This document shows, piece after piece, positions 1 through 8,525 of a DNA stretch of 64,000 bases. A model generated the notes under the pieces. That model saw only the letters and a list, made by a program, of their open reading frames with translations. It had not been told where the DNA came from and made no database searches. Both the position numbers and the translations under genes were made by a program. Numbering within the stretch: position 1 is the first letter of the stretch; every line of letters starts with the position of its first letter. This stretch comes from Mycobacterium sp. OAS707 (GTDB lineage Bacteria > Actinomycetota > Actinomycetes > Mycobacteriales > Mycobacteriaceae): NCBI RefSeq assembly GCF_014873705.1, contig NZ_JADBDS010000001.1, forward strand, positions 1,550,001 through 1,614,000, written 5' to 3'.

Positions 1-1
1 T

Positions 2-970
2 ACGGCGCTGACGACAATGTTCGGAATCGACCACCCCATCGTGCTTGCCCCGATGGGCAGTGTCGCCGGTGGTGCGCTCGCCGCGGCAGTGTCAGAGGGC
101 GGCGGCCTCGGACTGCTCGGCGCCGGCCGCGGCGGCCTGAACTGGCTCGAACGCGAGAGTGCGATAGCAACGGCGGCCACCTCGAAGCCATGGGGCATCG
201 GTTTCCTGACGTGGGCGATCGGCCAGGAGGCCGTCGAGGCGGCGATACAACTATCGCCTGCGGCGATCATGCTGTCGTTCGGCGATCCGAGCCCGTTCGC
301 CGAGACCATCCTGGCCGCAGGCATTCCGCTCATGGTGCAGGTCACCAACATGGACGAGGCACGACGTGCGTTGGACGTCGGCGCGAATGTCGTTGTGGCA
401 CAGGGCAGTGAGGCAGGCGGCCACGGCGGCGGCCGGGCGACACTCCCGTTCGTGCCTGCGGTGGTGGACATCGCGGGTAGCACACCGGTGCTCGCTGCGG
501 GCGGGATCGCCGACGGTCGCGGGCTGGCGGCCGCGCTGATGCTCGGCGCCGCGGGCGCCATGATCGGAACCCGGTTCGAGGCAACCAACGAGGCGCTGCT
601 CGACGACGAGGAAGTGCAGGCGATCATGGCGGCGGGGGCAGCGGGGACGGTCCGCGGCCGGGTGCTCGACATCGCCGCGGACGCCGGCTGGCCCGCCCGC
701 TATCCGGCCAGGACGCTGCGCAACCGCTTCACCGACGCATGGGACGGCAAGGAGTCCGAACTCGAATCCGATCGCACCGCGTTGGCCGAATACCGCGCCG
801 CGGCCGACCGCGGCGACCGCGACTACCTGCCGATCTGGGCCGGTGAAGCCGTCGACCTGGTGAACGAGCGCGACTCCGCGAGTGCCCTGGTCGTCCGCAT
901 CGCCCAGCAGGCCGAGGACGTGATCACGGCTACGGGGAACAGTGTCCTGGGGCCGCGGGTTGGCGATTGA
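2..970 (+). CDS. Nitronate monooxygenase / 2-nitropropane dioxygenase family flavoprotein (5' end probably outside window)
   Basis: FMN-dependent TIM-barrel oxidase of the nitronate monooxygenase family, which oxidises alkyl nitronates to carbonyl compounds and nitrite. An N-terminal HPIVLAPMG motif is followed by the phosphate-binding region with QGSEAGGHGGG, then AAGGIADGRG and GAxGAMIGTRF, which is the usual family order. An ATG lies at 17, but the frame stays open to base 2 and the five residues before it (TALTT) fit the family's usual start, so the true start is probably upstream of the window. Its stop is one base before the next gene's ATG, so the two are co-transcribed. Substrate not predictable. 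Confidence 0.85.
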   Translation, partial: TALTTMFGIDHPIVLAPMGSVAGGALAAAVSEGGGLGLLGAGRGGLNWLERESAIATAATSKPWGIGFLTWAIGQEAVEAAIQLSPAAIMLSFGDPSPFAETILAAGIPLMVQVTNMDEARRALDVGANVVVAQGSEAGGHGGGRATLPFVPAVVDIAGSTPVLAAGGIADGRGLAAALMLGAAGAMIGTRFEATNEALLDDEEVQAIMAAGAAGTVRGRVLDIAADAGWPARYPARTLRNRFTDAWDGKESELESDRTALAEYRAAADRGDRDYLPIWAGEAVDLVNERDSASALVVRIAQQAEDVITATGNSVLGPRVGD

Positions 971-971
971 C

Positions 972-1922
972 ATGAGCCCTGACTTGATCAAGACACCCTT
1001 CGGTTTCTCCTCCACGGCCGCCGAGGTCATCGCCGGCGTGGATCTGAGCGGTAAGCGAGCCGTCGTGACCGGCGCATCGTCGGGAATCGGCGTCGAAACC
1101 GCGCGGGCACTGGCCGCAGCCGGAGCGGCGGTCACGTTGGCGGTCCGAAACACGGAAACCGGCGAGCGGGTGGCCGCCGACATCCACCAGAGCACGGGCA
1201 ACGACGCGGTTGACGTCGCGGCGCTTGAACTGTCGGACCTCGCCAGCGTGAACGCATTCACCGCCGCGTGGAGCGGGCCACTGGACATCCTGGTCAACAA
1301 CGCCGGGGTGATGGCGATTCAAGAGCTGACGATCTCGGCCAGCGGTCACGAAATGCAGTTCGCCACAAATCATCTCGGGCATTTCGCGCTGGCCCTCGGG
1401 TTACACGATGCGCTGGCCGCTGCCGGCTCCGCACGCATCGTCTCGGTCAGCTCCGGTGGGCACCTGCGTTCACCGGTGGTGTTCGACGACATCGACTACG
1501 CGTTTCGCGACTACGACCCGTTCGGCGCCTACGGTCAGTCGAAGACGGCCAATGTGCTGTTCGCCGTGGAGGCCACTCGCCGGTGGGCATCCGAGGGAAT
1601 CGTCGCGAACGCGCTGATGCCGGGCGGAATCGCCACGCCGCTGCAGCGACACCTGCCGGCCCACTACGCCGCCGACGCGCTCAAGGCGTTCCGGGCGGGC
1701 GGCAGCGACTTCAAGACGGTCGAGCAAGGCGCGGCGACCTCGGTGTTGCTGGCCGCTTCCCCGTTGGTGGAAGGCGTCGGCGGTCGCTACTTCGAGAACT
1801 GCAACGAGGCGGCGTTGGTTTACCGGCGCGGCGGGCCAGGCACCGGCGGTGTCGCGCCGTATGCGCTCGATGCTGCCAATGCCGAACGGCTGTGGGAACT
1901 CTCGCTGGCATGGGTGCAATGA
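972..1922 (+). CDS. Short-chain dehydrogenase/reductase (retinol dehydrogenase/protochlorophyllide reductase-like)
   Basis: NAD(P)-dependent oxidoreductase of 316 residues with a Rossmann fold. TGASSGIG is the nucleotide-binding loop, NNAG follows strand 4, and YGQSK holds the catalytic Tyr-x-x-x-Lys. The length and the tail after the catalytic motif fit the retinol dehydrogenase/WWOX-like subgroup. The ATG at 972 was chosen because it follows the preceding stop by one base; an in-frame ATG at 942 would overlap that gene. It ends three bases before nei, so the nitronate monooxygenase, this gene and nei form one transcription unit. Substrate unknown. Confidence 0.85.
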   Translation: MSPDLIKTPFGFSSTAAEVIAGVDLSGKRAVVTGASSGIGVETARALAAAGAAVTLAVRNTETGERVAADIHQSTGNDAVDVAALELSDLASVNAFTAAWSGPLDILVNNAGVMAIQELTISASGHEMQFATNHLGHFALALGLHDALAAAGSARIVSVSSGGHLRSPVVFDDIDYAFRDYDPFGAYGQSKTANVLFAVEATRRWASEGIVANALMPGGIATPLQRHLPAHYAADALKAFRAGGSDFKTVEQGAATSVLLAASPLVEGVGGRYFENCNEAALVYRRGGPGTGGVAPYALDAANAERLWELSLAWVQ

Positions 1923-1925
1923 AAC

Positions 1926-2687
1926 ATGCCTGAGGGCGACACGGTCTGGCACACCGCCACCATCTTGCGCGATGCGTTGGTCGGCAAAACGCTGACCCGG
2001 TGTGACGTCCGAGTGCCCAAGTACGCGACCGTCGACTTGACCGGCGAAGTGGTCGACGAGGTGATCAGCCGGGGCAAGCACCTTTTCATCCGCGTCGGGT
2101 CGGCCAGCATCCATTCGCATCTGAAAATGGAGGGCAGCTGGAAGGTCAATCCGGTCGGCAAGCCGAGCCGGGCCGGCTATCGAATCCGGATCATCTTGGA
2201 AACAGCCGATATTCAAGCGGCCGGTATCGATCTCGGGGTGCTCGAGGTGCTCGAGCGCGACCACGATATGGACGCCGTCGCCCATCTGGGCCCCGACCTG
2301 CTTGGCGACGACTGGGATCCACGGCTCGCGGCGGCGAACCTGGCGGCCGATCCCGACCGCCCGTTGTCGGAGGCACTTCTCGACCAACGCGTGATGGCCG
2401 GTGTCGGCAATGTCTACTGCAACGAGTTGTGCTTCGTCACCGGACACCTGCCCACCGCGCCGGTCAGCAACGTCAAGGACCCGCTGCGAATGGTGCAGCG
2501 GGCCCGAGACATGCTGTGGCTGAACCGCTCTCGATGGAATCGCACCACCACCGGCAACACCCGCCACGGCCAAGAGCTATGGGTCTATGGCCGCCGCGGG
2601 TTGCCGTGCCGGCGCTGCGGCACCCCGATCGAATCAGACAACACTGGCGACCGAATCTGCTATTGGTGCCCGGTTTGTCAGACCTGA
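1926..2687 (+). CDS. nei: Endonuclease VIII-type DNA glycosylase (Nei2, Rv3297 homologue)
   Basis: Base-excision repair glycosylase/AP lyase of the Fpg/Nei family acting on oxidised pyrimidines. It begins Met-Pro-Glu-Gly-Asp-Thr: after Met removal Pro is the catalytic nucleophile and Glu the general acid. An H2TH region ([13 protein letters not shown]) lies in the middle, and a C-terminal zinc finger has CRRC and CPVC pairs (cysteines near residues 225, 228, 246 and 249). The 253-residue length matches mycobacterial Nei2. A conserved Lys near residue 51 (RGKHLF) is present. It is the last gene of the plus-strand unit, ending at a strong inverted repeat. Confidence 0.93.
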   Translation: MPEGDTVWHTATILRDALVGKTLTRCDVRVPKYATVDLTGEVVDEVISRGKHLFIRVGSASIHSHLKMEGSWKVNPVGKPSRAGYRIRIILETADIQAAGIDLGVLEVLERDHDMDAVAHLGPDLLGDDWDPRLAAANLAADPDRPLSEALLDQRVMAGVGNVYCNELCFVTGHLPTAPVSNVKDPLRMVQRARDMLWLNRSRWNRTTTGNTRHGQELWVYGRRGLPCRRCGTPIESDNTGDRICYWCPVCQT

Positions 2688-2692
2688 CATCG

Positions 2693-2750
2693 CCGAGAGT
2701 GGGATACATGACGGATTTCGGTCGAATTCCGTCAACTTCCCGACTCTCGG
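2693..2750. terminator. Long imperfect inverted repeat between convergent nei and desaturase genes
   Basis: CCGAGAGT at 2693-2700 pairs with ACTCTCGG at 2743-2750. Inside these arms GGGA pairs with TCCC and GACGGA with TCCGTC, so nearly the whole 58 bp can fold as one hairpin. It fills the gap between two convergent stop codons, so a bidirectional terminator is the likely role. There is no U-tract, as is common in mycobacteria. A dispersed palindromic repeat is the alternative. Confidence 0.6.
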
Positions 2751-2758
2751 TGCCATAC

Positions 2759-3868
2759 CTAGCCGCGTGACGGCAGCGCCAGTTTGACGATCTTGCGGAC
2801 CACCGTGGCGAACTGCCTCGGCAGCGGGCCGGTGTTGTAGGGCACGCCGTAGCGCCTGCAGATCTCGCGCACCTCTTGCGAGATCTCCGCGTGCCGGTGG
2901 GCCGGGATGTCGGGGAACAGATGGTGTTCGATCTGGAACGACAAATTGCCGCTGAGGATGTGAAAGAGCTTGCCGCCGGTCAGGTTTGCCGATCCGAGGA
3001 CCTGTCGGAAATACCACATGCCGCGGGTCTCGGCCTTGGTCTCCTCGATGGAGAACTCCTGGACGTCTTCGGGGAAGTGGCCGCAGAAGATGATCATGTA
3101 CGACCAGACGTTGCGGATCAGGTTGGCGGTCAGGTTGCCGGCCAACACCCATGGCGCGAACGGGCCGGCCAGCAGCGGGAAAGCCACATAGTCCTTCAGC
3201 GTCTGGCGCTTGGTCTTGCGCCAGATGCCCTCGAGGATCTCCCGCTTGTCAGCGATGGAAATCTCACCGGCGCGGATCCGCTCGGTCTCCAACTCGTGCA
3301 ATGCGACGCCGTACTGGAACAACACCATCAACAGGAACGCATAGACCGGGTTGCCGAGGAAGTACGGCCGCCACTTCTGGTCCTCGCTCATCCGCAGGAT
3401 GCCGTAGCCGATGTCGCGGTCCATTCCGACGATGTTGGTGTAGGTGTGGTGCATGTAGTTGTGCGAGTGGCGCCACTGGTCGGCCGGGCATGCGGTGTCC
3501 CATTCGAACTTCTTGCTCGACAACGCCGGGTCGCCCGTCCAGTCGTACTGGCCGTGCATCACGTTGTGGCCGATCTCCATGTTGTCGAGGATCTTCGAGA
3601 TGCCCAGCATCGCGGTGCCTGCGAGCCAGAACGGCGGGAAGATTCCGCCGAACAACAGCGCGCGGCCGCCGACCTCGAATGTGCGCTGCGCCTTGATGAT
3701 GCGCCGGATGTAGGTGGTGTCGCGCTCGCCAAGGTCGGCGATCACCCGGTCTTTGAGGGCATCAAGCTCACGGCCGAACTCGTCGGCCTGCTCCGGCGTC
3801 ATCGTGATGGTCTTGCCGCCGACGGTCTTGCTGATCGTCTTCGGGGCGGCAGTGATAGTGGTAGTCAT
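2759..3868 (-). CDS. Membrane fatty acid (acyl-CoA) desaturase, DesA3 family
   Basis: Di-iron integral-membrane desaturase that introduces a cis double bond into acyl-CoA using O2 and electrons from a reductase. All three histidine boxes are present: GHNVMH, HSHNYMHH and QIEHHLFP. Length is 369 residues; M. tuberculosis DesA3 (Rv3229c) is longer at the C-terminus, so this looks like a paralogue and no symbol is given. The ATG at 3868 has AGAAAGG upstream and lies 17 bp after the reductase stop, so the two genes form a reductase-desaturase operon as in Rv3230c-Rv3229c. Likely controlled by the divergent TetR gene at 5023. Confidence 0.9.
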   Translation of the reverse strand: MTTTITAAPKTISKTVGGKTITMTPEQADEFGRELDALKDRVIADLGERDTTYIRRIIKAQRTFEVGGRALLFGGIFPPFWLAGTAMLGISKILDNMEIGHNVMHGQYDWTGDPALSSKKFEWDTACPADQWRHSHNYMHHTYTNIVGMDRDIGYGILRMSEDQKWRPYFLGNPVYAFLLMVLFQYGVALHELETERIRAGEISIADKREILEGIWRKTKRQTLKDYVAFPLLAGPFAPWVLAGNLTANLIRNVWSYMIIFCGHFPEDVQEFSIEETKAETRGMWYFRQVLGSANLTGGKLFHILSGNLSFQIEHHLFPDIPAHRHAEISQEVREICRRYGVPYNTGPLPRQFATVVRKIVKLALPSRG

Positions 3869-3885
3869 TTCGAGCACCTTTCTCT

Positions 3886-4971
3886 TTAGAGGGCGATGTC
3901 GACGTCGCCGACAGGGACGGACACGCAGATCTGCACGTCCTCCTGCTCGGCACTCGACACCGCTCCGGTGATCAGGTTCTTCACCGCGCCGCGGGTCTTG
4001 CGGCGGGTGCAGCTGTGGCAGATGCCCATCCGGCATCCGCTTTCGGGGGTGAGGCCCGCGGATTCGGCCTGCTCGAGCAGCGGCCTGCCGTCGTCGGTGA
4101 CCGCGACGCCGCTTTCGGCGAAGGTAACGCTGCCGCCGGAGGCCTCTGCTGCGAGGTCGAATACCGGCGGCACAAAGCTCTCCGAGCGCACGTTGGTGCA
4201 ATGTTCGCGAACGGCGTCGACCAAAGCCGGTGGGCCGCAGACGAACACAGCCTCGGGCTGCGGCATCGCGGCGGCCAGGTGGTCGGAACTGAATCGGCCG
4301 TCGAGATCGGAGCCTGCGGTCACCCGTGTGTAGCCGTGCAGGACTCGAACCCCACGCATCGTGTCGAGTTCCGCGCGGTAGCACGCTTCGTCGGCGGACC
4401 GCGCGTAGTGAACGAACGCGATCTCACCGGTGTGGCCCTGGGTGCGCAGTGTGCGCAGCATCGACATCACCGGGGTGATGCCGCTGCCGCCGGACACAAA
4501 CAGGATCCGTTGCGGCCGCTGCACCGGCAGCGTGAACTCGCCGCCGACAGAGTCGAGGCCGACGACCATGCCCGGCCGCGCATGCTCATACAGATAGGTG
4601 GAGACCAGCCCGCCGTCGTGGCGGCCAATGGTCAGCTCGATGTGCCGGGAGCCCTCGGCGCTGGCCGGTGAGTAGGGCCGGGTGCGGCGACGACCGTCGA
4701 TCTCGACGGTCAGGTTGATGTGTTGGCCGGCGCGAAAGCCGGTGAATGCCCGGTTGGGCTCGAGGGTCAGGGTGACGCTGCGGGGAGTCTGGCGACGGAC
4801 CGCGACGATCTTGGCCCGGGCATCTCCCGTGGTCCAAGTCGGGGCAACCAGCTCGGTGTAGCGATCCACGCCGTGCGGCCCGGTCAGCAGGTCGACCAGC
4901 GGTGACGCCAGCACCCTGTCCCTGAGCCTCGGTGCCAAAGTTTGAGTGAACATGTGTACACCGTGCGCCAT
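3886..4971 (-). CDS. Ferredoxin-NAD(P) reductase with C-terminal 2Fe-2S domain (desaturase electron donor, Rv3230c-like)
   Basis: Electron-transfer partner of the desaturase. The FAD-binding barrel has RPYSPAS, the nucleotide domain has SGGSGITPVMSM, and a plant-type 2Fe-2S domain near the C-terminus has CRMGICHSC with a later Cys in the VQIC segment. Electrons would pass from NAD(P)H through FAD and the cluster to the di-iron centre. Start choice is uncertain: ATG at 4971 (361 residues) is used, ATG at 4953 is equally plausible, and GTG at 5019 would overlap the regulatory region. Translated just ahead of the desaturase. Confidence 0.88.
   Translation of the reverse strand: MAHGVHMFTQTLAPRLRDRVLASPLVDLLTGPHGVDRYTELVAPTWTTGDARAKIVAVRRQTPRSVTLTLEPNRAFTGFRAGQHINLTVEIDGRRRTRPYSPASAEGSRHIELTIGRHDGGLVSTYLYEHARPGMVVGLDSVGGEFTLPVQRPQRILFVSGGSGITPVMSMLRTLRTQGHTGEIAFVHYARSADEACYRAELDTMRGVRVLHGYTRVTAGSDLDGRFSSDHLAAAMPQPEAVFVCGPPALVDAVREHCTNVRSESFVPPVFDLAAEASGGSVTFAESGVAVTDDGRPLLEQAESAGLTPESGCRMGICHSCTRRKTRGAVKNLITGAVSSAEQEDVQICVSVPVGDVDIAL
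4945..4962. promoter_or_regulatory. Candidate DesT-like operator, site 1
   Basis: AGTGAACATGTGTACACC, an 18-bp near-palindrome (AGTGAAC-N4-GTACACC). A second site with the same layout lies 77 bp away and 14 of 18 bases match. As I recall it, the DesT operator of Pseudomonas has the same AGTGAAC half-site and 4-bp gap. It overlaps the probable reductase start region. Confidence 0.45.
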
Positions 4972-5021
4972 GGCAGCGGACCGCGTCAACCGATTCGAGC
5001 AGGTTGTGGTAGGTTTCACAC

Positions 5022-5039
5022 AGTGAACAGTCGTACGCC
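5022..5039. promoter_or_regulatory. Candidate DesT-like operator, site 2
   Basis: AGTGAACAGTCGTACGCC, same architecture and orientation as the site at 4945. It covers the GTG start of the TetR gene at 5023, which would allow autorepression. A further half-site, GTTCAC, lies at 5042-5047. Confidence 0.45.
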
Positions 5040-5706
5040 CAGTTCACGAACGAGTAGATCGGTTCGTTCGAGTAAATCGCGCTCCCGCGACACCCTTTCT
5101 CGTGAGGAACGCAAGGAAGCCACCCGCCGCGCCATCGTCGCGGCGGCGCTCCGGCTGCTCGAGGACCGCAGCTTCGCCGCGCTGAGCCTGCGTGAGGTGA
5201 CCCGTGAGGCCGGCATCGTGCCCGCGGCGTTCTATCGGCATTTCGAGTCGATGGAGGCGCTGGGGCTGGTCCTGATTGACGAGTCGTTTCGCAGGCTTCG
5301 CGACATGCTGCGCTCCGCGCGGGCAGGCAAGCTTGACCCCAACCGCGTCATCGAATCCACTGTCGACATCCTCATCGACAGCTTCAACGAGGACCGAGAA
5401 CACTGGCGCTTCATCGGACGTGAGCGCTCCAGCGGCGTGACGGTACTGCGGTATGCGATCCGCACCGAAATCCGGTTGATCACGTCGGAGTTGGCGATCG
5501 ACCTGGCCCGGTTCCCCGGGCTGAACACCTGGACTAGCGAGGACCTCAACATCCTGGCGAGCCTGTTCGTGAACGCGATGATCGTGATCGCTGAAGCCAC
5601 CGAGGACGCCAACGACGCGGCGGCAATCGATGAGATCAAGCGCACGGCGGTCAAGCAGCTACGGATGATCGCCGTCGGCGTCAGCGGGTGGCGCAGCGAC
5701 GGATAG
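5023..5706 (+). CDS. TetR-family regulator, DesT-like
   Basis: 227-residue TetR/AcrR repressor. The N-terminal HTH region (EERKEATRRAIVAAAL, then SLREVTREAGIVPAAFYRHF) closely resembles Pseudomonas DesT, which senses the saturated/unsaturated acyl-CoA ratio and controls desaturase genes. It is divergent from the reductase-desaturase operon, and two AGTGAAC-type sites lie in the shared region, so control of that operon is the natural inference. The first 20 residues are Ser/Arg-rich and disordered. GTG at 5023 is used; a longer in-frame start at 4942 would run into the reductase gene. Confidence 0.85.
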   Translation: MNSRTPSSRTSRSVRSSKSRSRDTLSREERKEATRRAIVAAALRLLEDRSFAALSLREVTREAGIVPAAFYRHFESMEALGLVLIDESFRRLRDMLRSARAGKLDPNRVIESTVDILIDSFNEDREHWRFIGRERSSGVTVLRYAIRTEIRLITSELAIDLARFPGLNTWTSEDLNILASLFVNAMIVIAEATEDANDAAAIDEIKRTAVKQLRMIAVGVSGWRSDG

Positions 5707-5716
5707 CGTGAGGCGC

Positions 5717-6496
5717 ATGTCGCACCTCGAACTGGCCTACCCGCGTTCCGACATCGCGATGCTCACCCTGAACCGTCCCGAGAAGCTCAACGCGCTGAAC
5801 TTCGAGCTCGTCGAGGAATTGCACGCCGCGGTCGACGGAATCGCCGCCAACAACGACTGCCGCGTCGTGGTGTTGACGGGGGCCGGCCGCGGCTTCTGCT
5901 CAGGTCTTGACCTGTCCGATCCGAACCCGCCGCACGCGGGCGGCGGCACCGAATTCCCGCGGTCGGGCATGCGCTGGCAGGAGCTCATCGCGAACCTCAC
6001 CGCGAAAATCCACCGGCTGCGTCAGCCGGTGATCGCGGCCGTCAACGGCCCCGCCTACGGCGGCGGTTTCGGGATCGCGCTGGCCTGCGACATCCGGATC
6101 GCCTCCGAGTCGGCGCGGTTCTGCACCCAGTTCATCAAGCTCGGCATCGGCGGCTGCGACATCGGCGTCAGCTACACGCTGCCCCGAATCGTCGGCGCCG
6201 GCACCGCATTCGACTTGATCCTGACGGCGCGCGACGTCGATGCCGACGAGGCACTGCGGCTCGGCATCGTCTCGCGACTGTCGGAATCGGTGGTCGACGA
6301 CGCGCTGGCCATCGCCGAAACACTTTGCAGCTACGGCAAATTCGGGCTCGAGTCCACCAAACAGGTGATGTGGGCGAATCTCGACGCGGGAAGCCTGGAG
6401 TCCGCTCTGCACCTGGAGAACCGCAGCCAGATCCTGGCAGGCGCAGGCGGAATGCTCGGCGAGGCTACCGAGGCGTTCCGCCACCGTCGGCGATGA
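5717..6496 (+). CDS. Enoyl-CoA hydratase/isomerase family protein
   Basis: Crotonase-fold enzyme of 259 residues, likely acting on acyl-CoA in beta-oxidation. The CoA-binding/oxyanion segments are visible: GAGRGFCSGLDL and AAVNGPAYGGGFGIALACDIR. The Glu pair typical of hydratases is not obvious, because KLGIGGCDIGVSY replaces the usual Glu-containing GLxPxxG stretch, so isomerase or another crotonase activity is possible. ATG at 5717 is preferred, with GTGAGG just upstream; GTG at 5708 is an alternative. It starts 10 bases after the TetR stop and may be co-transcribed. It overlaps the next, convergent gene by 32 bp. Confidence 0.85.
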   Translation: MSHLELAYPRSDIAMLTLNRPEKLNALNFELVEELHAAVDGIAANNDCRVVVLTGAGRGFCSGLDLSDPNPPHAGGGTEFPRSGMRWQELIANLTAKIHRLRQPVIAAVNGPAYGGGFGIALACDIRIASESARFCTQFIKLGIGGCDIGVSYTLPRIVGAGTAFDLILTARDVDADEALRLGIVSRLSESVVDDALAIAETLCSYGKFGLESTKQVMWANLDAGSLESALHLENRSQILAGAGGMLGEATEAFRHRRR

Positions 6497-7235
6497 TGAC
6501 CTGCCCGGTGATATAGCTGCCGGCGTCCGAGGTCAACAGCAATGCGGCGCCGACCATTTCGTCGGGAGCGGCCAGCCGCTTCATCAGTGTCCCGCCCTTC
6601 ATGTACTCGATCGCCTCGGGCGGGTTGTTGCGCATCATGTCGGTGTCGACGGGTCCTGGCGCCAGCGCGTTCACCCGGATGCCGTGTGAAACGTAGGCGG
6701 CGGCCATCGACCGGGTGAATGACAGCAGCGCGGCCTTACCCGCGGCGTACATCGACACCTGCGGCGCAAACTGAAATGCGCCGGTGGACACCAGGTTCAG
6801 CACCGCGCCATGCGGGCTCTCCTTGAGATGAGGCAACGCGTGCTGCACCAGGAACACCGGACCGCGCAGGTTGACCTCGTAGGATTTCCCCCACGCGTCG
6901 ACCGTCATCTGGCCCAGCGGTTGGGTGAGTGCATTCGCGGCGTTGTTCACCACCACATCGAGGCCGCCGAATTCGTCGACGGTCCGCTGCACCAGCGCGC
7001 CCAGAGAGTCGACGTCGCCGAGGTGAGTGGGCACGCCGATGGCCTCGCCGCCGAGCCCGCGCAGATGCTGCGCCGCCTGCTCACAGGCGTCGGGCTTGCG
7101 ACTGGCCACCACGACGCGCGCACCGGCCAACACGTAGCCCTCGGCGAGGGCGAGGCCGATGCCCCTCGTGCCGCCCGTCACGATGACGGTGCGGCCGGTC
7201 ATGTCGAAAAGACGCTCGAAGACTTCGCGATTCAC
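6465..7235 (-). CDS. Short-chain dehydrogenase/reductase (classical, FabG-like)
   Basis: 256-residue SDR. Visible motifs are TGGTRGIG (cofactor loop), NNAA, a Ser in NLVSTGAF, YAAGK (catalytic Tyr and Lys) and the C-terminal ADGG typical of FabG-like enzymes. GTG at 7235 is chosen because it follows the upstream gene's stop by four bases; ATG at 7202 would begin directly at the Rossmann strand. It is the last gene of a four-gene minus-strand operon (secreted protein, DUF1330, NmrA-like, SDR). Its 3' end runs 32 bp into the convergent enoyl-CoA hydratase gene. Substrate unknown. Confidence 0.85.
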   Translation of the reverse strand: MNREVFERLFDMTGRTVIVTGGTRGIGLALAEGYVLAGARVVVASRKPDACEQAAQHLRGLGGEAIGVPTHLGDVDSLGALVQRTVDEFGGLDVVVNNAANALTQPLGQMTVDAWGKSYEVNLRGPVFLVQHALPHLKESPHGAVLNLVSTGAFQFAPQVSMYAAGKAALLSFTRSMAAAYVSHGIRVNALAPGPVDTDMMRNNPPEAIEYMKGGTLMKRLAAPDEMVGAALLLTSDAGSYITGQVIIADGGGTPR

Positions 7236-7239
7236 GCGC

Positions 7240-8139
7240 TCAGTAGAACAGATCGGGATTGGCCGCCACGTACTGCTCGACGCTTTGTGCGGGTCTGCCG
7301 GTGATCTGCTCGACGTCGTCGGTGCGACGGTCATAGCGGCCCTCGCGATGCAACCGCGCCATGGTGGCGAGGTGCTGTTTCAGGTGGTCGGGCAGGCCAA
7401 GCGGTGCGAGCACCACACGCTCCCACTCGTCGAGGGGCACGTCTTCGGCGGTGATCGGCCGGTTCAGCGCCCGGCTGTATTGCTCGGCGAGGCCGTTCAT
7501 GTCGAGCACCTCTGGGCCGGTGAGCTCACAGACCTGGCCGATCCGGCCGCCGGGGTCGACAAGCAGTGCTGCCACCACGCGGGCGACGTCGTCAGCGGAG
7601 ATCGGCGAGGTGCGCCCGGTGCCGAACGGCAATGGCAACACACCACGCTCGCGCACGGACTGCTTCGCCAGCAGGGTGAACAACGGATTGTCGAGAAAAC
7701 TCGTTGGCCTGACGTGGATTACCGGTAGACCCGACCAGTTCAGTACGTGCTCGGCAAGCCAGTGCAAGCGGTGCTGTTTGGATTCGCTGGTGCTGGTCAG
7801 CGTCATCTGCGACACCGTCATCTGCGACATGTTGACGATGACGTCGAGCTTTGCGCGTTCCAACGCGACCGCGCAGACCTCGGTGGTCGCACGCAGATAG
7901 TCCGGCGAAACGCTCATGTTGAAGAACATCCGGCGCACACCGTCCAGCGCGTCGACGATGTCGCCGGCACGGGTCAGGTCGCCGAGGATCACCTCGGCAC
8001 CCATCGCACGCAGTTGGCCGGCGCGCTCGTCGTCGCGGCGCACCATCGCACGCACCTGCGCGCCGCCGTCGAGCAGCGCCTCGACGACACGACGGCTGAT
8101 GCTGCCGCTACCGCCGCCGGCTCCGGTGATCAGATACAC
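7240..8139 (-). CDS. NmrA-like atypical SDR, NAD(P)-binding protein
   Basis: 299-residue Rossmann-fold protein starting YLITGAGGGSG, with VRPTSFLDN and the C-terminal architecture of NmrA/TMR-like atypical SDRs. These include NAD(P)H-dependent quinone or flavonoid reductases and non-enzymatic redox sensors. There is no Tyr-x-x-x-Lys, as expected in this group. GTG at 8139 has GGAG five bases ahead and begins two bases after the DUF1330 stop; the upstream TTG at 8160 is less likely. Third gene of the operon. Role not predictable. Confidence 0.8.
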   Translation of the reverse strand: MYLITGAGGGSGSISRRVVEALLDGGAQVRAMVRRDDERAGQLRAMGAEVILGDLTRAGDIVDALDGVRRMFFNMSVSPDYLRATTEVCAVALERAKLDVIVNMSQMTVSQMTLTSTSESKQHRLHWLAEHVLNWSGLPVIHVRPTSFLDNPLFTLLAKQSVRERGVLPLPFGTGRTSPISADDVARVVAALLVDPGGRIGQVCELTGPEVLDMNGLAEQYSRALNRPITAEDVPLDEWERVVLAPLGLPDHLKQHLATMARLHREGRYDRRTDDVEQITGRPAQSVEQYVAANPDLFY

Positions 8140-8141
8140 GG

Positions 8142-8525
8142 CTACTCCGCGCGAGTCCAAACGGAAGTGGCGATGAGATCGCCGCGGTCCAACCCGCCCA
8201 CCCGATGCTCGTGCACGGAGAGGTAAGACTCATCGGTCACCATGTCGAGGAAAGCGCCTGGCGTCGGGTACTCGACGACGATGATGGCGTCCCACCAAGG
8301 CTTTTCGCCCTCGCCGATGACGACGCCCGGCGATTCACCTGCATACCGGACGGTTCCGCCGACACGTTCGAGATGCGGGGTGACTTCTTGGATGTACCGG
8401 ATATAGCTCTGCCTTCCTTCGTCGCCGCGGAACTGCAGCAGGTTGATCATCACCACGGGTTCGTCCGCCGGACGCGCTGCGAGCGCGGCGATCTGCTCCT
8501 GCGTCGGTTCAAGGGATGAGCTCAT
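8142..8525 (-). CDS. DUF1330-family small protein
   Basis: 127 residues, a dimeric alpha/beta-barrel (ferredoxin-like) fold of the DUF1330 type, suggested by VVMINLLQF, the EKPWWDAIIVVEYPT strand and the position of FLDMVTDESY. Members of this fold act as small monooxygenases or isomerases, or have no known function. The start ATG at 8525 overlaps the stop of the secreted-protein gene (ATGA), a sign of translational coupling. Second gene of the operon. Confidence 0.75.
   Translation of the reverse strand: MSSSLEPTQEQIAALAARPADEPVVMINLLQFRGDEGRQSYIRYIQEVTPHLERVGGTVRYAGESPGVVIGEGEKPWWDAIIVVEYPTPGAFLDMVTDESYLSVHEHRVGGLDRGDLIATSVWTRAE

Noticed and set aside
2759..4384. 541-residue desaturase
   Set aside because: The first 172 residues are an out-of-frame reading of the reductase gene; the desaturase starts at 3868.
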